This document shows, piece after piece, positions 32,525 through 42,941 of a DNA stretch of 64,000 nucleotides. Origin of the DNA: Nocardioides baculatus (GTDB lineage Bacteria; Actinomycetota; Actinomycetes; Propionibacteriales; Nocardioidaceae); the NCBI RefSeq assembly GCF_016735675.1, contig NZ_JAERSG010000002.1:496001-560000 (forward strand), written 5' to 3'. The translations under genes were made by a program, and so were the position numbers. Each line of letters begins with the position of its first letter. The stretch's first letter is position 1. The notes below the pieces were generated by a model. It did not search any database and was not told the origin of the DNA. It was given only the letters and a program-made list of their open reading frames with translations.

Positions 32525-34318
32525 GTGCCCGAGCCTGCCGAGCCCACCACCGTCCAGCCGCTGCGTGAGCTCTGGCGGCGCTACGACGCCTACCGCGCCC
32601 GCTTCGTCGGAGCCGTCGTGGCCTCGACCGTCAACAAGGTCGCCGACGTGGTGCCGGAGCTGCTCATCGGTGCCGCCGTCGACGTCGTCGTACGCGGTGA
32701 CGGGTCGTTCGTCGGCGAGGTGCTCGGCGTGGAGTCCCGGTTCGCCCAGCTGGGCTGGCTGGCCGTCATCAACGCGGTGGTGTGGGTCGTGGAGTCCCTC
32801 AGCCAGTACGTCGCCAGCGTGCTGTGGCGCGGCCTGGCCCAGGGAGTCGAGCACGACCTGCGCGTCGAGGCCTACGACCACGTCCAGCACCTCGACCTCG
32901 GGTGGCACGAGAGCCGCCCCGCCGGGTCGACGCTCGCGACCCTCAACGACGACGTCAACCAGCTCGAGCGCTTCCTCGACGTCGGCGCCCCGGCGATCCT
33001 CCAGACCGCCCTCAATGTGCTGCTGGTCGGTGCCGTCTTCGCCGCGGCGTCGGGTCAGCTGCTGGTGCTGGCGTTCCTGCCGATCCCGCTGATCGTGATC
33101 GGCTCGCTCGTCTTCCAGCGCCGGCTCGAGCCGTTGTACGACCGGGTGCGGGTGGCGGTCGCCGACCTGTCGAGCACCCTGTCGGCCAACATCTCCGGCA
33201 TCGCGACGATCAAGGCGTTCACCGCCGAGGACCGCGAGCGCGACCGGGTGGCCGCGGTGTCCCAGGCCTACCGCGAGGCCAACACCGAGGCGATCCGCTC
33301 GTCGGCCGCCTTCGTCCCGCTGGTGCGGATGGCGATCCTCGCCGGCTTCACCTGCACGCTCCTGCTCGGCGGCTGGGCGACCCTGCGCGGCGACCTCCAG
33401 GTCGGCCTCTACTCCGTGCTGGTCTTCATGACGCAGCGCCTGCTGTGGCCGCTCACCGAGGTCGCCGAGGTGCTCGACCTCTACCAGCGCGGCCGCGCCT
33501 CCGCCGCGCGCATCCTCGCCCTCCTCGACGTCCCGGTCACCGTCCCGGCCGGTGCCACCGCCCTCGAGCGACCGGTCACCGGCCGCGTCGAGCTGCGCGG
33601 CGTACGCGCCGGGTATGCCGACGGGCCCGACGTGCTGCACGACATCGACCTCGTCGTCCCGGCGGGGGAGACGCACGCGATCGTCGGCTCGACCGGCTCC
33701 GGCAAGTCGTCGCTGCTCCGGCTGGTGCTGCGCTTCGACGACCCGCGGTCGGGGCACGTGCTCTTCGACGGCCAGGACGTCCGCGACCTCGACTGGGACT
33801 CGCTGCGCGGCTCGATGGGCTACGTCGCCCAGGACGTCTTCATGTTCGCGGGCTCCGTGGCCGACAACATCGCCTACGGGCGCCCCGGCGCGACCCGCGA
33901 CGAGGTGCGGGCAGCGGCGGAGGCGGCTGCCGCGATCGACTTCATCGACGCGATGCCCGCCGGCCTCGACACCTGGGTCGGCGAGCGCGGCGTGACCCTG
34001 TCGGGCGGCCAGCGGCAGCGGCTCGCGCTGGCCCGCGCGCTGCTCCGCGACCCTGCCGTCCTCGTCCTCGACGAGGCGACCAGCGCGGTCGACAACGAGA
34101 CCGAGGCCGCCATCCAGCGCTCGCTGCGCCGCGCCACCGCGCAGCGCACCGCGATCGTCGTCGCCCACCGGCTCTCGACCGTGCGGCACGCGCACCGGAT
34201 CTGGGTGCTCGACGCCGGCCGCGTCATCGAGGCCGGGACCCACGACGAGCTGATCGCCGGCGACGGTGCGTACGCCGCCCTCTGGCGGGTGCAGACCGGC
34301 GAGGCCGTCGCCCACTGA
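32525..34318 (+). CDS. ABC exporter, fused membrane and ATPase domains
   Basis: The 597-residue protein has an N-terminal six-helix transmembrane domain (about 25-325) and a C-terminal nucleotide-binding domain (about 345-590). The ATPase shows Walker [10 protein letters not shown], signature [15 protein letters not shown], Walker [13 protein letters not shown] and the switch histidine in VVAHRLST. It is a half-transporter that should dimerise and export lipids, peptides or drugs. Location next to the carotenoid regulator allows a role in exporting or flipping pathway lipids, but that is only inference. Start is GTG; the ribosome site is weak. Confidence 0.9.
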   Translation: MPEPAEPTTVQPLRELWRRYDAYRARFVGAVVASTVNKVADVVPELLIGAAVDVVVRGDGSFVGEVLGVESRFAQLGWLAVINAVVWVVESLSQYVASVLWRGLAQGVEHDLRVEAYDHVQHLDLGWHESRPAGSTLATLNDDVNQLERFLDVGAPAILQTALNVLLVGAVFAAASGQLLVLAFLPIPLIVIGSLVFQRRLEPLYDRVRVAVADLSSTLSANISGIATIKAFTAEDRERDRVAAVSQAYREANTEAIRSSAAFVPLVRMAILAGFTCTLLLGGWATLRGDLQVGLYSVLVFMTQRLLWPLTEVAEVLDLYQRGRASAARILALLDVPVTVPAGATALERPVTGRVELRGVRAGYADGPDVLHDIDLVVPAGETHAIVGSTGSGKSSLLRLVLRFDDPRSGHVLFDGQDVRDLDWDSLRGSMGYVAQDVFMFAGSVADNIAYGRPGATRDEVRAAAEAAAAIDFIDAMPAGLDTWVGERGVTLSGGQRQRLALARALLRDPAVLVLDEATSAVDNETEAAIQRSLRRATAQRTAIVVAHRLSTVRHAHRIWVLDAGRVIEAGTHDELIAGDGAYAALWRVQTGEAVAH

Positions 34319-34368
34319 TCGACGGCTCCCTCCGCGGGGGCCGTGACCCGGCCGGACGGCGTGCGGGA

Positions 34369-35172
34369 TCAGCCCGTGACGAGCCAGCGCTCGTCGTCGC
34401 GGCGCACCAGGCCGCTGGCCTCGAAGGCCTCGAGCCAGCCCAGCATCGGGGTCGTCCCCCAGCGGCGGCGGTAGATCTCGGCGTTGCGCACGATGTCGTC
34501 GACGTGCTCGACCGGTGGCCGCGACACCGGGTGCCACTGGTGGAAGGCGCGGGCGTCCCCGAGCCAACCGAGGTCGAGGCCGGACCCGGCGACCACCCGC
34601 GCGAAGTCCGTGTCCTCGCCGCCGTAGCCGACGTAGTCCTCGCAGAAGCCGCCCGTGCGGTGCCACGCCTCGACCGAGCAGGCGAACGACAGCGACCAGA
34701 ACAGGTCCGGGTCGGCGCCGCTGAGGCGGACACCCGGGCCGGGCGCCGGGCGGGCCGGGTGCGGCGAGTCGAGGGCGGCGAGCGTCGCGAGGTCGTAGCC
34801 GTCAGGAGGTGGCGGCTCGAGGTAGGTGACCGGTCCCGACCAGACGATCCGGGGCTCGTCGTGCACCGCGTCGGCGTACGCCGCGACGAGGCCGGGGTCC
34901 ACGAGGCAGTCCACGTCGAGGAAGACCAGGACGTCGGCACCGCGGGCGATCGCCACCTCGGCGCCACGGTTGCGGGCAGCGGCGATCGGCAGGCCGAGCG
35001 GGTCTCCGGGCAACGAGGCCGCGCACCAGCTGGCAGCCGCCACGACCGGGTCGTCGACCGCGACGACGACGTGGTGGTCGGGCGCGGAGGTCGAGAGGGC
35101 GAGCGAGGCGCGCTGCCGGGACAGGTGGTCGCCCCGCTCGTGGACGACGGTCACCACCGCGGTGCCCGTCAT
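34369..35172 (-). CDS. Glycosyltransferase family 2-type protein
   Basis: The 267-residue protein has a GT-A fold with AAARNRG, the metal motif LDVDCLVD and the C-terminal acceptor-site block GYGGEDTDF, as in galactosyl- and chitobiosyl-type transferases with a WGxEDxD motif. It has no membrane helix. It is the last of four glycosyltransferase-type genes in one overlapping operon and overlaps the previous one by ATGA. Donor and acceptor are unknown. Confidence 0.85.
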   Translation of the reverse strand: MTGTAVVTVVHERGDHLSRQRASLALSTSAPDHHVVVAVDDPVVAAASWCAASLPGDPLGLPIAAARNRGAEVAIARGADVLVFLDVDCLVDPGLVAAYADAVHDEPRIVWSGPVTYLEPPPPDGYDLATLAALDSPHPARPAPGPGVRLSGADPDLFWSLSFACSVEAWHRTGGFCEDYVGYGGEDTDFARVVAGSGLDLGWLGDARAFHQWHPVSRPPVEHVDDIVRNAEIYRRRWGTTPMLGWLEAFEASGLVRRDDERWLVTG

Positions 35173-36167
35173 GCGGCGCGGTCGCCGTCGACGACGCCAC
35201 GCACCACCCCGGCGAGCCGGGTCGGGGCGCCACCGTCGCACCAGTCGGCCCAGCCCTCGCCGTCGAGGTAGAGCGCTTGGTCGAGCAGGTCGGCCCAGCC
35301 GGTCGCGGGGACCGCGTCGACGACGACGGCGGGCCACCCGTCGGCCAGGACCGAGGCGGTGACGCGCTGCTCGTCGAAGGGTCGGTCGGCCGGCACCACG
35401 ACGGCCGGCACCCGGAGCGCGGCCACCTCCGCGAGCGAGTTCTGGCCCGGGTGCAGCACGGCGACGTCCGCGGTCGCCAGCACTGCTGCGGGGTCCGCGT
35501 GCCAGGTGCCCAGCGTGCGGCTCAGGATCGTCCAGTCCCAGCCGGGCGTCTGCTCCTGCGCCCGCGCCACGGACGCCCGCGTGAAGCCGTCACCCCCGGT
35601 GCCGGCGAGGAGCACGGCGTGGGGTCGGCGACCCGTCGGACGGGTGCGACCGCTCGACACGGCGAACCGGGAGACCGCGCCGATCGCGTGCACCGCTCGC
35701 TCGGTGCCGGACAGCATCCGGTGCGTCCAGCCGTCCGGCCACGCACCCACGACGGCCGACGCGACGCCGAAGCCGAGCGCGTGCGTTGTGTCCGTACGCC
35801 GACCCGGTGCCGTCATCGCCACCACCGGCACGCCGTGGAGACGGGCGAGCAGGCAGACCTCGACGGACTGGTCGACCACCATCGCGGTCGGGGCGTGCTG
35901 CTCGATCCACGACGAGATGGTCGCCATCCGTCCGCTGAGCCCGGCGTCCCCGAGGGGCACCCAGTGCAGGTGGCCCTGCGCGGTGACGTCGGCGCCGGCG
36001 TAGGACGGAGCGCTGTCGTCACGCGGGAGCTGGATCCAGGGACCCGTCCAGGACGCGGGCCGGGGCAGCGAGGAGATGCCGGCCACCGGCTCGGGCAGGT
36101 GGGGCGCGACGGTCATCGCCCGGTGCAGGTGCCCGTTGCCCTGGTGGTGGACGTAGTAGCCGATCAC
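35169..36167 (-). CDS. GT-B glycosyltransferase, MurG-like
   Basis: The 332-residue protein starts MIGYYVHHQGNGHLHRA, a nucleotide-sugar transferase opening of the MurG/GT28-like type, and has a C-terminal donor site VLHPGQNSLAEVAALRVPAVVVP that matches the GGxxS/TxxE pattern of that class. It probably transfers a sugar to a surface glycan or secondary metabolite. It overlaps both neighbours by four bases. Confidence 0.8.
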   Translation of the reverse strand: MIGYYVHHQGNGHLHRAMTVAPHLPEPVAGISSLPRPASWTGPWIQLPRDDSAPSYAGADVTAQGHLHWVPLGDAGLSGRMATISSWIEQHAPTAMVVDQSVEVCLLARLHGVPVVAMTAPGRRTDTTHALGFGVASAVVGAWPDGWTHRMLSGTERAVHAIGAVSRFAVSSGRTRPTGRRPHAVLLAGTGGDGFTRASVARAQEQTPGWDWTILSRTLGTWHADPAAVLATADVAVLHPGQNSLAEVAALRVPAVVVPADRPFDEQRVTASVLADGWPAVVVDAVPATGWADLLDQALYLDGEGWADWCDGGAPTRLAGVVRGVVDGDRAA

Positions 36168-37255
36168 GCGGCGAGCCGCCGACCGAGGACGTCGAGGTAG
36201 AGCTCCTCGTAGCGGTCGACCATCCGGGTGAGGGAGAGCTCGGCCTCCGCGCGCTCGCGGCAGAGGGCGCGGTCCAGCGTCACCGCCTCGCCGATGGCGT
36301 TCGCCAGCATGGGGACATCACCCGGCGCGGCGAGCCGTCCGGTGTCGGTCGACAGCACCTCGGGCAGGCCGCCGCGCGCGTAGGACGCGACAGGTGTCCC
36401 GCAGGCCAGTGCCTCCGCTGCGACCAGTCCGTAGGGCTCGTCCCAGGCAGGCGTCACGACCGCGACCGCCGAGCCACCGACGAGCGCGGCGAGGTCCGCC
36501 TGCGCGAGGTGGCCGGCGTACGTCGCGTCGGGGCCGAGCAGCGGCTCGAGCACGGTGCGGAAGTAGTCGCGGTCCAGGATCGGGCCGGCCAGCACGATCG
36601 GGACGCCCGCCCGACGGGCCGCGAGGACGGCGTCGTGCGGCGCCTTCTCCTCGACGATCCGTCCGGACCAGACGGCCGTGGTGCCGCCGGGACCGGCCGG
36701 CCACTGGGACACGTCCACCCCGTTGAGGACGCAGGTGCTCGGCGTGATCGAGGCCCATGCTGCGGCGGTGTGACGGGAGACGGCGGCGAAGGAGCTGCTG
36801 CCCCCGTCGATGCGGACGGCCGACTCCAGCCACCACAGCGGCGGCGTGTGCAGCGTGGTGAGGACCGGCATCGGGAGCGAGCGGGCCATCGCGACCGGCA
36901 GGTAGTGGAGGCTGTTGTTGTGGAGCACGTCGAACTCGGCGCCCTCGTGCCCCGACAGCTGGAGCATCAGGGAGAGGTAGGCGTGGTGCTCGGCCACCTC
37001 GACGTACGGCGGCGCACCGACGTCGTGGCGCCCCGCGTGGTCGGGCAGCACGTCGACGGGCAGCTCGGTCGCGCCGAGACCGGGGTCGGAGCCGGGCGCG
37101 GCGAAGACGGCGACCTCGTGCCCACGGCGTACGAGCTCGCTGGCGAGGTGCCAGGTCATCGACTCCAGACCACCGGTGAAGGGCTCCGCGATCGGGAAGC
37201 GGCAGTTGGCGACCAGGCAGATGCGCAACCGGTCGCCGGGTGGGGCAAGCGTCAC
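36164..37255 (-). CDS. GT4 glycosyltransferase
   Basis: The 363-residue protein is a retaining GT-B enzyme: N-terminal GGLESMTWHLASELVRRGHEV, a central hinge with VLNGVDVSQW and VWSGRIVEEKAP, and the donor site EPYGLVAAEALACGTPV with the EX7E motif. Such enzymes use UDP- or GDP-sugars to build glycolipids or polysaccharides at the cytoplasmic membrane face. The GTG start at 37255 overlaps the previous stop as GTGA; GTG 37261 is also possible. Confidence 0.88.
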   Translation of the reverse strand: MTLAPPGDRLRICLVANCRFPIAEPFTGGLESMTWHLASELVRRGHEVAVFAAPGSDPGLGATELPVDVLPDHAGRHDVGAPPYVEVAEHHAYLSLMLQLSGHEGAEFDVLHNNSLHYLPVAMARSLPMPVLTTLHTPPLWWLESAVRIDGGSSSFAAVSRHTAAAWASITPSTCVLNGVDVSQWPAGPGGTTAVWSGRIVEEKAPHDAVLAARRAGVPIVLAGPILDRDYFRTVLEPLLGPDATYAGHLAQADLAALVGGSAVAVVTPAWDEPYGLVAAEALACGTPVASYARGGLPEVLSTDTGRLAAPGDVPMLANAIGEAVTLDRALCRERAEAELSLTRMVDRYEELYLDVLGRRLAA

Positions 37256-38355
37256 CGGCACACCTCGCGGTAGAGGTCCTCGTGGGTCCGGGCGACGAGC
37301 GCCCGTTGCTCGGTGCGCTCGTCGACCGTCGCTCCGTAGCGCGGTCGCTCGGTGTACGCCCGGACCACCGCGTCCCGCAGCGAGCCTGCGTCGAAGTCGT
37401 CCCCGTCGTTGGTGTAGCTCAGGATCGGGCCCTGGTCGGCGTAGTAGCCGCAGCTCGGGGCGAGCACCGTCGTCTGGAGGTCGCGGCAGGCCTCGAGCCA
37501 GCCGGAGTGGGTGCCGAACGTGTAGGGCAGCACCGAGAGGTCCAGCGAGGACAGGTAGGCCCAGAGGTCGTCGTCGGAGAAGTAGTCGTGCACCGCGAGC
37601 TCGAGCCGCCCCCGGTTCGCCTCGCGGCGCAGCCAGTCGGCCAGCTCGTCGTCGCGACGGGCGCCGTCGGCCTCGAGGATGTCGCGGTGGCAGTTCACCT
37701 GCAGCACCGCGTCGTCGAGGTCGGCCACCGTGTCGACCAGCGTGGGCAGGATCCGCATCGGGTCCATGTTGGCCCGGAGGCTCTTGAGGTGCAGGCCCAC
37801 CCGGAACGGCCGGTTGCGCCAGCGCGGCCGTACGTCGAGCGCGCGGGCGATGGTCGGCAGGTCCACGACGTGCGGGTGCGGGACGACCACCGGCCGCCGT
37901 CCCCAGCGCGTCTCGATCTCGTCGGCCGCGCCCGGGGTGAGCGTCACCAGCGCGTCGGCCGCGGGGACCAGCACGTCGAGGTGCGCGTCGTGCAGCGCGC
38001 GGTCGTGGTGGTGGGGGTTTCGCAGGTCGTGGACGGTGAACACGAAGGGTGTGCCGCGACCGCGCAGGACGCGGGTGAGCTTGTCCAGGTCCTCGGGGCG
38101 CACGGCATCGAAGCCGAAGTGCAGGTGGAACACGTCGAAGTCGGCCGTGCGCGCCCACTCGGGGTCGAGCATCACCGGGGGCCACCAGGTGGCGCCGGCC
38201 GGCCTGTCGGGTCGGCTCGGGTCGGGATCGGGGAGCCGTACGGCACCGCGACCGCCGATCGGCGCGAGGTGGCGGACGTACACGTGGCCGGAGGGCACCG
38301 ACGCGACGGTCAGGGCAGGAGCAGCGACCTGCGTCCGGATCGGGGCGAGGGACAT
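37252..38355 (-). CDS. Glycosyltransferase, GT4-like, first gene of the operon
   Basis: The 367-residue protein has FHLHFGFD and [13 protein letters not shown] in its N-terminal half, and a C-terminal half with [30 protein letters not shown] in place of the usual donor loop. This matches GT4 relatives found in actinobacterial surface-polysaccharide clusters. The ATG at 38355 is the best start in frame, though its ribosome site is poor. A 148-bp divergent region separates it from thrS. All four genes of this operon are coupled, so they probably act on one glycan. Confidence 0.78.
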   Translation of the reverse strand: MSLAPIRTQVAAPALTVASVPSGHVYVRHLAPIGGRGAVRLPDPDPSRPDRPAGATWWPPVMLDPEWARTADFDVFHLHFGFDAVRPEDLDKLTRVLRGRGTPFVFTVHDLRNPHHHDRALHDAHLDVLVPAADALVTLTPGAADEIETRWGRRPVVVPHPHVVDLPTIARALDVRPRWRNRPFRVGLHLKSLRANMDPMRILPTLVDTVADLDDAVLQVNCHRDILEADGARRDDELADWLRREANRGRLELAVHDYFSDDDLWAYLSSLDLSVLPYTFGTHSGWLEACRDLQTTVLAPSCGYYADQGPILSYTNDGDDFDAGSLRDAVVRAYTERPRYGATVDERTEQRALVARTHEDLYREVCR

Positions 38356-38503
38356 GCCGGGTGGGTACCCCGCCCGTCCGTGGTTCACCGCGGCGTCCAC
38401 CCGGTGGGGTGGGACAAACCGGGGTGAAGGCCCCGACGTCCGGCCGATAGGCTCGCCGCGACATCCGTCCCACCCCGTGCACCACCACCAGAGGAGCTCT
38501 CCC

Positions 38504-40489
38504 GTGTCTGACATCAAGGTCGTCCGCGTCCACGCAGATCAGCGTGCGGAGACCTCGGTGACGACGGGCACCAAGGCCTGGGAGCTCTTCCGCGACGACG
38601 CCGACGTGGTCGCCGCCCGGGTCGCGGGCCAGCTCAAGGACCTGGCCTACGAGCTCGCCGACGGCGACGAGGTCGAGGCCGTGGCCATCGACAGTGCCGA
38701 CGGTCGCGACATCCTGCGCCACTCGACCGCCCACGTGATGGCGCAGGCCGTCCAACAGATCTGGCCCGAGGCCAGGCTCGGCATCGGCCCGCCGATCGAG
38801 AACGGCTTCTACTACGACTTCGACGTCGAGACCCCCTTCGTCCCCGAGGACCTGGTCAAGATCGAGTCCGCGATGCGCAAGATCATCAAGGAGAACCAGC
38901 GCTTCGAGCGCCGGGTCACCACCGATGCCGACGCGCTGACCGAGCTCAAGGACGAGCCCTACAAGATCGAGCTGATCGGGCTCAAGGGCGGCGCGGGTGC
39001 CGAGGGCACCGAGGGCGCCTCGGTCGAGGTGGGCGCCGGCGAGCTCACCGTCTACGACAACATCGGCCGCAGCGGCGAGGCCAAGTGGTCCGACCTGTGC
39101 CGCGGCCCGCACCTTCCCACCACGAAGCGGATCCCGGCGTTCAAGCTGATGCGCAGCGCGGCGGCCTACTGGCGCGGCGACGAGAAGAACAAGCAGCTGC
39201 AGCGCATCTACGGCACCGCGTGGGAGTCGAAGGAGGCGCTCGAGGCGCACCTCGAGCGCATCGCCGAGGCCGAGAAGCGTGACCACCGCAAGCTGGGCCG
39301 CGACCTCGACCTGTTCAGCTTCCCCGACGAGATCGGCTCCGGCCTGCCGGTGTTCCACCCCAAGGGTGGCGTGATCAAGCGGGAGATGGAGGACTACGTC
39401 CGCCGCCGGCACATCGAGGAGGGCTTCGACTACGTCGGGACCCCGCACATCTCCAAGGAGGGGACCTTCCACCTCTCGGGACACCTGCCCTACTACAAGG
39501 ACACGATGTTCCCGCCGATGGAGTTCGAGGGCGCGGACTACTACCTCAAGGCCATGAACTGCCCGATGCACAACCTGATCTACCGCTCGCGCGGACGGTC
39601 CTACCGCGAGCTGCCGCTGCGGCTCTTCGAGTTCGGGCACGTCTACCGCTACGAGAAGTCCGGTGTCATCCACGGCCTGACCCGCGTGCGTGGCTTCGCG
39701 CAGGACGACTCGCACTCCTACGTCACCGAGGAGCAGGCGCCCGGCGAGATCAAGCACCTGCTCGACTTCGTGCTCGGCCTGCTGCGCGACTTCGGGCTCG
39801 ACGACTTCTACCTCGAGCTCTCGACCCGCGACGACTCCAAGCCCGACAAGTTCGTGGGCTCCGAGGAGCAGTGGACCAACGCGACCGACGTGCTGCGCAC
39901 GGCCTGCGAGGAGTCCGGCCTCGAGCTCGTGCCGGACCCGGGCGGTGCGGCGTTCTACGGCCCCAAGGTGTCGGTGCAGGCCAAGGACGCCATCGGCCGC
40001 ACCTGGCAGATGTCGACCATCCAGTACGACTTCAACCAGCCGCAGGGCTTCGACCTGACCTACCAGGCTGCCGACGGCACCCGGAAGCAGCCGGTGATGA
40101 TCCACTCGGCGAAGTTCGGCTCCATCGAGCGCTTCCTCGGTGTGCTCGTCGAGCACTACGCCGGCGCCTTTCCTCCGTGGCTCGCCCCGGTCCAGGTCCA
40201 GGCGATCCCGGTCGCCGAGTTCGCTGCCGACTACCTCCACGACGTGGCACGGCAGATGAAGGCCCAGGGGCTGCGCGTCGAGGTCGACGACTCCGACGAC
40301 CGGATGCAGAAGAAGATCCGCAACGCGCAGCTCCAGAAGGTCCCGTTCATGGTCATCGCCGGCAACGACGACATCGAGGCCGGTGCGGTGTCCTTCCGCT
40401 ACCGCGACGGGCGCCAGGACAACGGCGTGCCCGTCGCGGAGGCGATCGAGCGGGTCGCGGCCGCGGTCGCGTCGCGCGAGCAGGTCTGA
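38504..40489 (+). CDS. thrS: Threonyl-tRNA synthetase
   Basis: The 661-residue class II synthetase has a TGS domain (1-65), the editing N2 domain with [10 protein letters not shown] and a [12 protein letters not shown] block (about 75-250), a catalytic core with [11 protein letters not shown] and [17 protein letters not shown], and the C-terminal anticodon-binding domain (about 560-655). It charges tRNA-Thr in the cytoplasm. GTG is the start, with GAGGAG seven bases upstream. It opens the conserved thrS-HIT-phosphatidyltransferase-pdxS chromosomal region. Confidence 0.97.
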   Translation: MSDIKVVRVHADQRAETSVTTGTKAWELFRDDADVVAARVAGQLKDLAYELADGDEVEAVAIDSADGRDILRHSTAHVMAQAVQQIWPEARLGIGPPIENGFYYDFDVETPFVPEDLVKIESAMRKIIKENQRFERRVTTDADALTELKDEPYKIELIGLKGGAGAEGTEGASVEVGAGELTVYDNIGRSGEAKWSDLCRGPHLPTTKRIPAFKLMRSAAAYWRGDEKNKQLQRIYGTAWESKEALEAHLERIAEAEKRDHRKLGRDLDLFSFPDEIGSGLPVFHPKGGVIKREMEDYVRRRHIEEGFDYVGTPHISKEGTFHLSGHLPYYKDTMFPPMEFEGADYYLKAMNCPMHNLIYRSRGRSYRELPLRLFEFGHVYRYEKSGVIHGLTRVRGFAQDDSHSYVTEEQAPGEIKHLLDFVLGLLRDFGLDDFYLELSTRDDSKPDKFVGSEEQWTNATDVLRTACEESGLELVPDPGGAAFYGPKVSVQAKDAIGRTWQMSTIQYDFNQPQGFDLTYQAADGTRKQPVMIHSAKFGSIERFLGVLVEHYAGAFPPWLAPVQVQAIPVAEFAADYLHDVARQMKAQGLRVEVDDSDDRMQKKIRNAQLQKVPFMVIAGNDDIEAGAVSFRYRDGRQDNGVPVAEAIERVAAAVASREQV

Positions 40490-40496
40490 CGTCGCG

Positions 40497-41654
40497 GTGG
40501 TCATCGCCGATCGCCGCCCGATCGTCGACCTCACCGAGGAGCAGGCGCGCCGCGCGCTTCCCCTGAAGTGGGGGCTGATGCCCGCCGGCGTGATCCCCGC
40601 GTGGGTCGCGGAGATGGACTACGCCGTCGACCCCGTGGTGATGGAGGCGGTGCAGCGCGCGCTCGCCGACGGCATCACGGGCTACCCGCTCGAGCGCGAG
40701 CCGGCGCTGGGGGAGGCCTACGCCGGGTGGGCGGCACGCCACTTCGGCTGGGCGCCGTCGCCCGAGGCCGTACGTCCCGTCGTCGACGTGACCGCCGGCG
40801 TCCGCCTGGCCATCGACGTCCTCAGTGGTCCGGGGGGCGTGGTCTTCCCGACGCCCGGCTACAACGCGCAGCACGGCCTGGCCGGCATCACCGGCCGCAC
40901 CGAGCACCTGCTCGAGGTGCCGCTGTCGGCCGAGCGCGCCGGGATCGACCTCGACCGGCTCGACCGGCTCTTCGCCGAGGGTGCGCGGACGCTGATCCTC
41001 ACGCAGCCGCACAACCCGTGGGGCCGCGTCTTCACGCGGGCCGAGCTCGAGGGGATCCGTGACGTCGTCGTACGCCACGGGGCGCGGGTCGTCAGCGACG
41101 AGATCCACGCGCCGCTGGTCCTGCCGGGTGCCGAGCACGTGTCCTACCTCGCGATCGACGGCACCCACGACCACGCGGTCGCCGTGGTCGCCGCGTCCAA
41201 GGCCTTCAACACCGCCGGCCTCAAGTGCGCGCAGCTCGTCGTGCCGTCGGCGGCCGACCGCGCCCGGCTCGACGCCGAGCCGATGTCCCGCAACGACTCG
41301 TGGTCGCCCCTCGGCGTCATCGCCGCGCGGACGGCGTACGACGACGGCGACCCGTGGCTGGCGTCGCTGGTCGAGCGACTCGACCAGCAGCGCGCACTGC
41401 TCGGGTCGCTGCTCGCGGACCACCTGCCCGAGGTGCGGATGCGCCCCGTCGAGGCGACCTACCTCGCCTGGCTCGACGCGTCCGCCTACGGCCACGACGC
41501 CGCCGCCGCGGTCGCCCTCGAGCGCGGCCGGGTCCAGCTGAGCGACGGCGCGTCCTACGCCCCCGGCTCCACCGGCCACGTCCGCCTCAACTTCGCCACC
41601 TCGCCCGAGCGCCTCACCGAGATCGTCGAGCGGCTGGCGAAGGCCTGGACCTGA
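40497..41654 (+). CDS. PLP-dependent aminotransferase/C-S lyase, MalY/PatB type
   Basis: The 385-residue fold-type I PLP enzyme has the cofactor lysine in VAASKAFNTAGLKCAQ, the QPHNPWGRVF block and VVSDEIHAPLV, as in MalY/PatB cystathionine beta-lyases. It cleaves C-S bonds of cystathionine or cysteine conjugates, or acts as a transaminase. The GTG at 40497 is nine bases after the thrS stop; the ribosome site is weak. It is an insertion relative to the thrS-HIT pair seen in other actinobacteria. Confidence 0.88.
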   Translation: MVIADRRPIVDLTEEQARRALPLKWGLMPAGVIPAWVAEMDYAVDPVVMEAVQRALADGITGYPLEREPALGEAYAGWAARHFGWAPSPEAVRPVVDVTAGVRLAIDVLSGPGGVVFPTPGYNAQHGLAGITGRTEHLLEVPLSAERAGIDLDRLDRLFAEGARTLILTQPHNPWGRVFTRAELEGIRDVVVRHGARVVSDEIHAPLVLPGAEHVSYLAIDGTHDHAVAVVAASKAFNTAGLKCAQLVVPSAADRARLDAEPMSRNDSWSPLGVIAARTAYDDGDPWLASLVERLDQQRALLGSLLADHLPEVRMRPVEATYLAWLDASAYGHDAAAAVALERGRVQLSDGASYAPGSTGHVRLNFATSPERLTEIVERLAKAWT

Positions 41655-41663
41655 CGCCACTGG

Positions 41664-41826
41664 CCCGTGAGTCGCCCAGAGACTCAACGTCCAGTGACCC
41701 GTGAGTCGCCCAGAGACTCAACGTCCAGTGGCCCGTGAGTCGCCCAGAGACTCAACGTCCAGTGGCCCGTGAGTCGCCCAGAGACTCAACGTCCAGTGGC
41801 CCGTGAGTCGCCCAGAGACTCAACGT
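41664..41826. repeat. Tandem array, five copies of a 34-bp hairpin-forming unit
   Basis: Units start at 41664, 41698, 41732, 41766 and 41800. Each begins CCCGTGAGTCGCCCAGAGAC and contains the dyad TGAGTC-GCCCAGA-GACTCA. Neighbouring ACTGG/CCAGT can extend pairing. Copies are nearly identical (one has GACCC for GGCCC). It lies between convergent genes. It lacks variable spacers, so it is not CRISPR. Confidence 0.85.
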
Positions 41827-41860
41827 GCATCCCGGCCGTGTCACGGCACGAACGGCCGTA

Positions 41861-41901
41861 AGTGGAGCCAGCGGCCCGACCTAGCGGCACCTGGCTCCAC
41901 T
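41861..41901. terminator. Long inverted repeat between convergent genes
   Basis: AGTGGAGCCAG (41861-41871) and CTGGCTCCACT (41891-41901) pair perfectly over 11 bp with a 19-nt loop. It sits just before the stop of the GNAT gene. There is no T tract, so it may be a factor-dependent or bidirectional terminator. Confidence 0.5.
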
Positions 41902-41916
41902 GTCGCCGGGCGGCGG

Positions 41917-42396
41917 CTACGCCAGCGGCTTCACGTACCTCCGGCACGGCGACACGAACGTCTGACCGAGCGCGGTGACCTCGTAGGGCAGGTCGCCCTC
42001 GTCGACCCAGCCCTGCCTCTCGTAGAAGCGGCGGGCCCGGGCGTTGCCGGCGACCACCGCGAGCCAGGCCGAGGAGTGTCCACCGGCGGCGACCGCGCGC
42101 TCGGCCTCGTCGAGCAGGCGGGCGGCCAGGTCGGTCCCCCGAGCGGCTCGGGCGACGAAGACCTGCTCGACCTCGTCGCCGACCACCATCACGAAGCCGA
42201 GCAGCTCACCGGCGTCCGAGACGGCCACGGCGGTGTCCGCCACCCGCGTCGGGGTGCGCTCGTGGAAGGCAGCCAGGGTGCGAGCCGCGGTGAGTCCGTC
42301 GGGCACGTGGCCGGCGTGGCCGTCGTGCCAGCCCTCGTGCCAGAGGTCCGCCACCGCGGCCATGTCGGCGGCACCGGCCGGCCGGATCGTGGTCAT
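41917..42396 (-). CDS. GNAT family N-acetyltransferase
   Basis: The 159-residue protein shows the GNAT order: N-terminal IRPAGAADMAAVADLW, the acetyl-CoA pyrophosphate loop ARGTDLAARLLDEAE (a variant of RxxGxG/A) and LAVVAGNARARRFYERQGW, where NxRARxFYEKxGF is typical. It transfers an acetyl group to an amine of an unknown substrate. It is divergent from the HIT gene by 23 bp. Confidence 0.85.
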   Translation of the reverse strand: MTTIRPAGAADMAAVADLWHEGWHDGHAGHVPDGLTAARTLAAFHERTPTRVADTAVAVSDAGELLGFVMVVGDEVEQVFVARAARGTDLAARLLDEAERAVAAGGHSSAWLAVVAGNARARRFYERQGWVDEGDLPYEVTALGQTFVSPCRRYVKPLA

Positions 42397-42419
42397 GTGC
42401 CCACCCTAGGATCGTCGGC

Positions 42420-42941
42420 ATGCCACACGACGGTCTCGAGCGGATCTGGACGCCCCACCGGATGGCCTACGTCCGCACGGCCGTCGACGACGAGGGCTGC
42501 CCCTTCTGCGCGATCCCGGGTCACCCCGACGAGGAGTCGCTCATCGTCGCGCGGGGCGGGTCGACGTACGCCGTCCTCAACCTGCACCCCTACAACCCCG
42601 GGCACCTGATGGTGCTGCCCTACCGCCACGTCGCCGACCTCACCGACCTCACCGAGGCGGAGTCGGCCGAGCTGATGACGATGACCCAGCACGCCCTCCG
42701 GACCATCCGCGCCGTCAGCAGCCCCCACTCCTTCAACGTCGGGCTCAACCTCGGCCGCTCCGCGGGCGGCTCGCTCGCCGACCACCTGCACCAGCACGTC
42801 GTGCCGCGGTGGACCGGCGACGCCAACTTCATCACCGTCGTCGGCGGCACCAAGACGCTCCCGCAGCTGCTCGAGGACACCCGCCGGCTGCTCGCGGACG
42901 CCTGGGCGGACGCCGGCCCGGACGGTCAGCCGACGGGGTAG
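42420..42941 (+). CDS. HIT family protein, AP4A phosphorylase-like
   Basis: The 173-residue protein has the histidine triad HLHQHVVPRW (about 123-132) and a CPFCAI motif that may bind zinc. It resembles mycobacterial Rv2613c, an AP4A phosphorylase, both in sequence style and in position after thrS and before the phosphatidyltransferase. It should break down dinucleoside polyphosphates made as side products by aminoacyl-tRNA synthetases. The 3' end meets the convergent dehydrogenase gene with a 16-bp overlap. Confidence 0.88.
   Translation: MPHDGLERIWTPHRMAYVRTAVDDEGCPFCAIPGHPDEESLIVARGGSTYAVLNLHPYNPGHLMVLPYRHVADLTDLTEAESAELMTMTQHALRTIRAVSSPHSFNVGLNLGRSAGGSLADHLHQHVVPRWTGDANFITVVGGTKTLPQLLEDTRRLLADAWADAGPDGQPTG

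Noticed and set aside
36164..40534. A 1456-residue minus-strand ORF
   Set aside because: Its first two thirds lie antisense to thrS and across another glycosyltransferase gene; such long open frames are typical of GC-rich antisense DNA.
41664..41826. CRISPR array
   Set aside because: The 34-bp units are directly adjacent with no unique spacers, and no cas gene is present.
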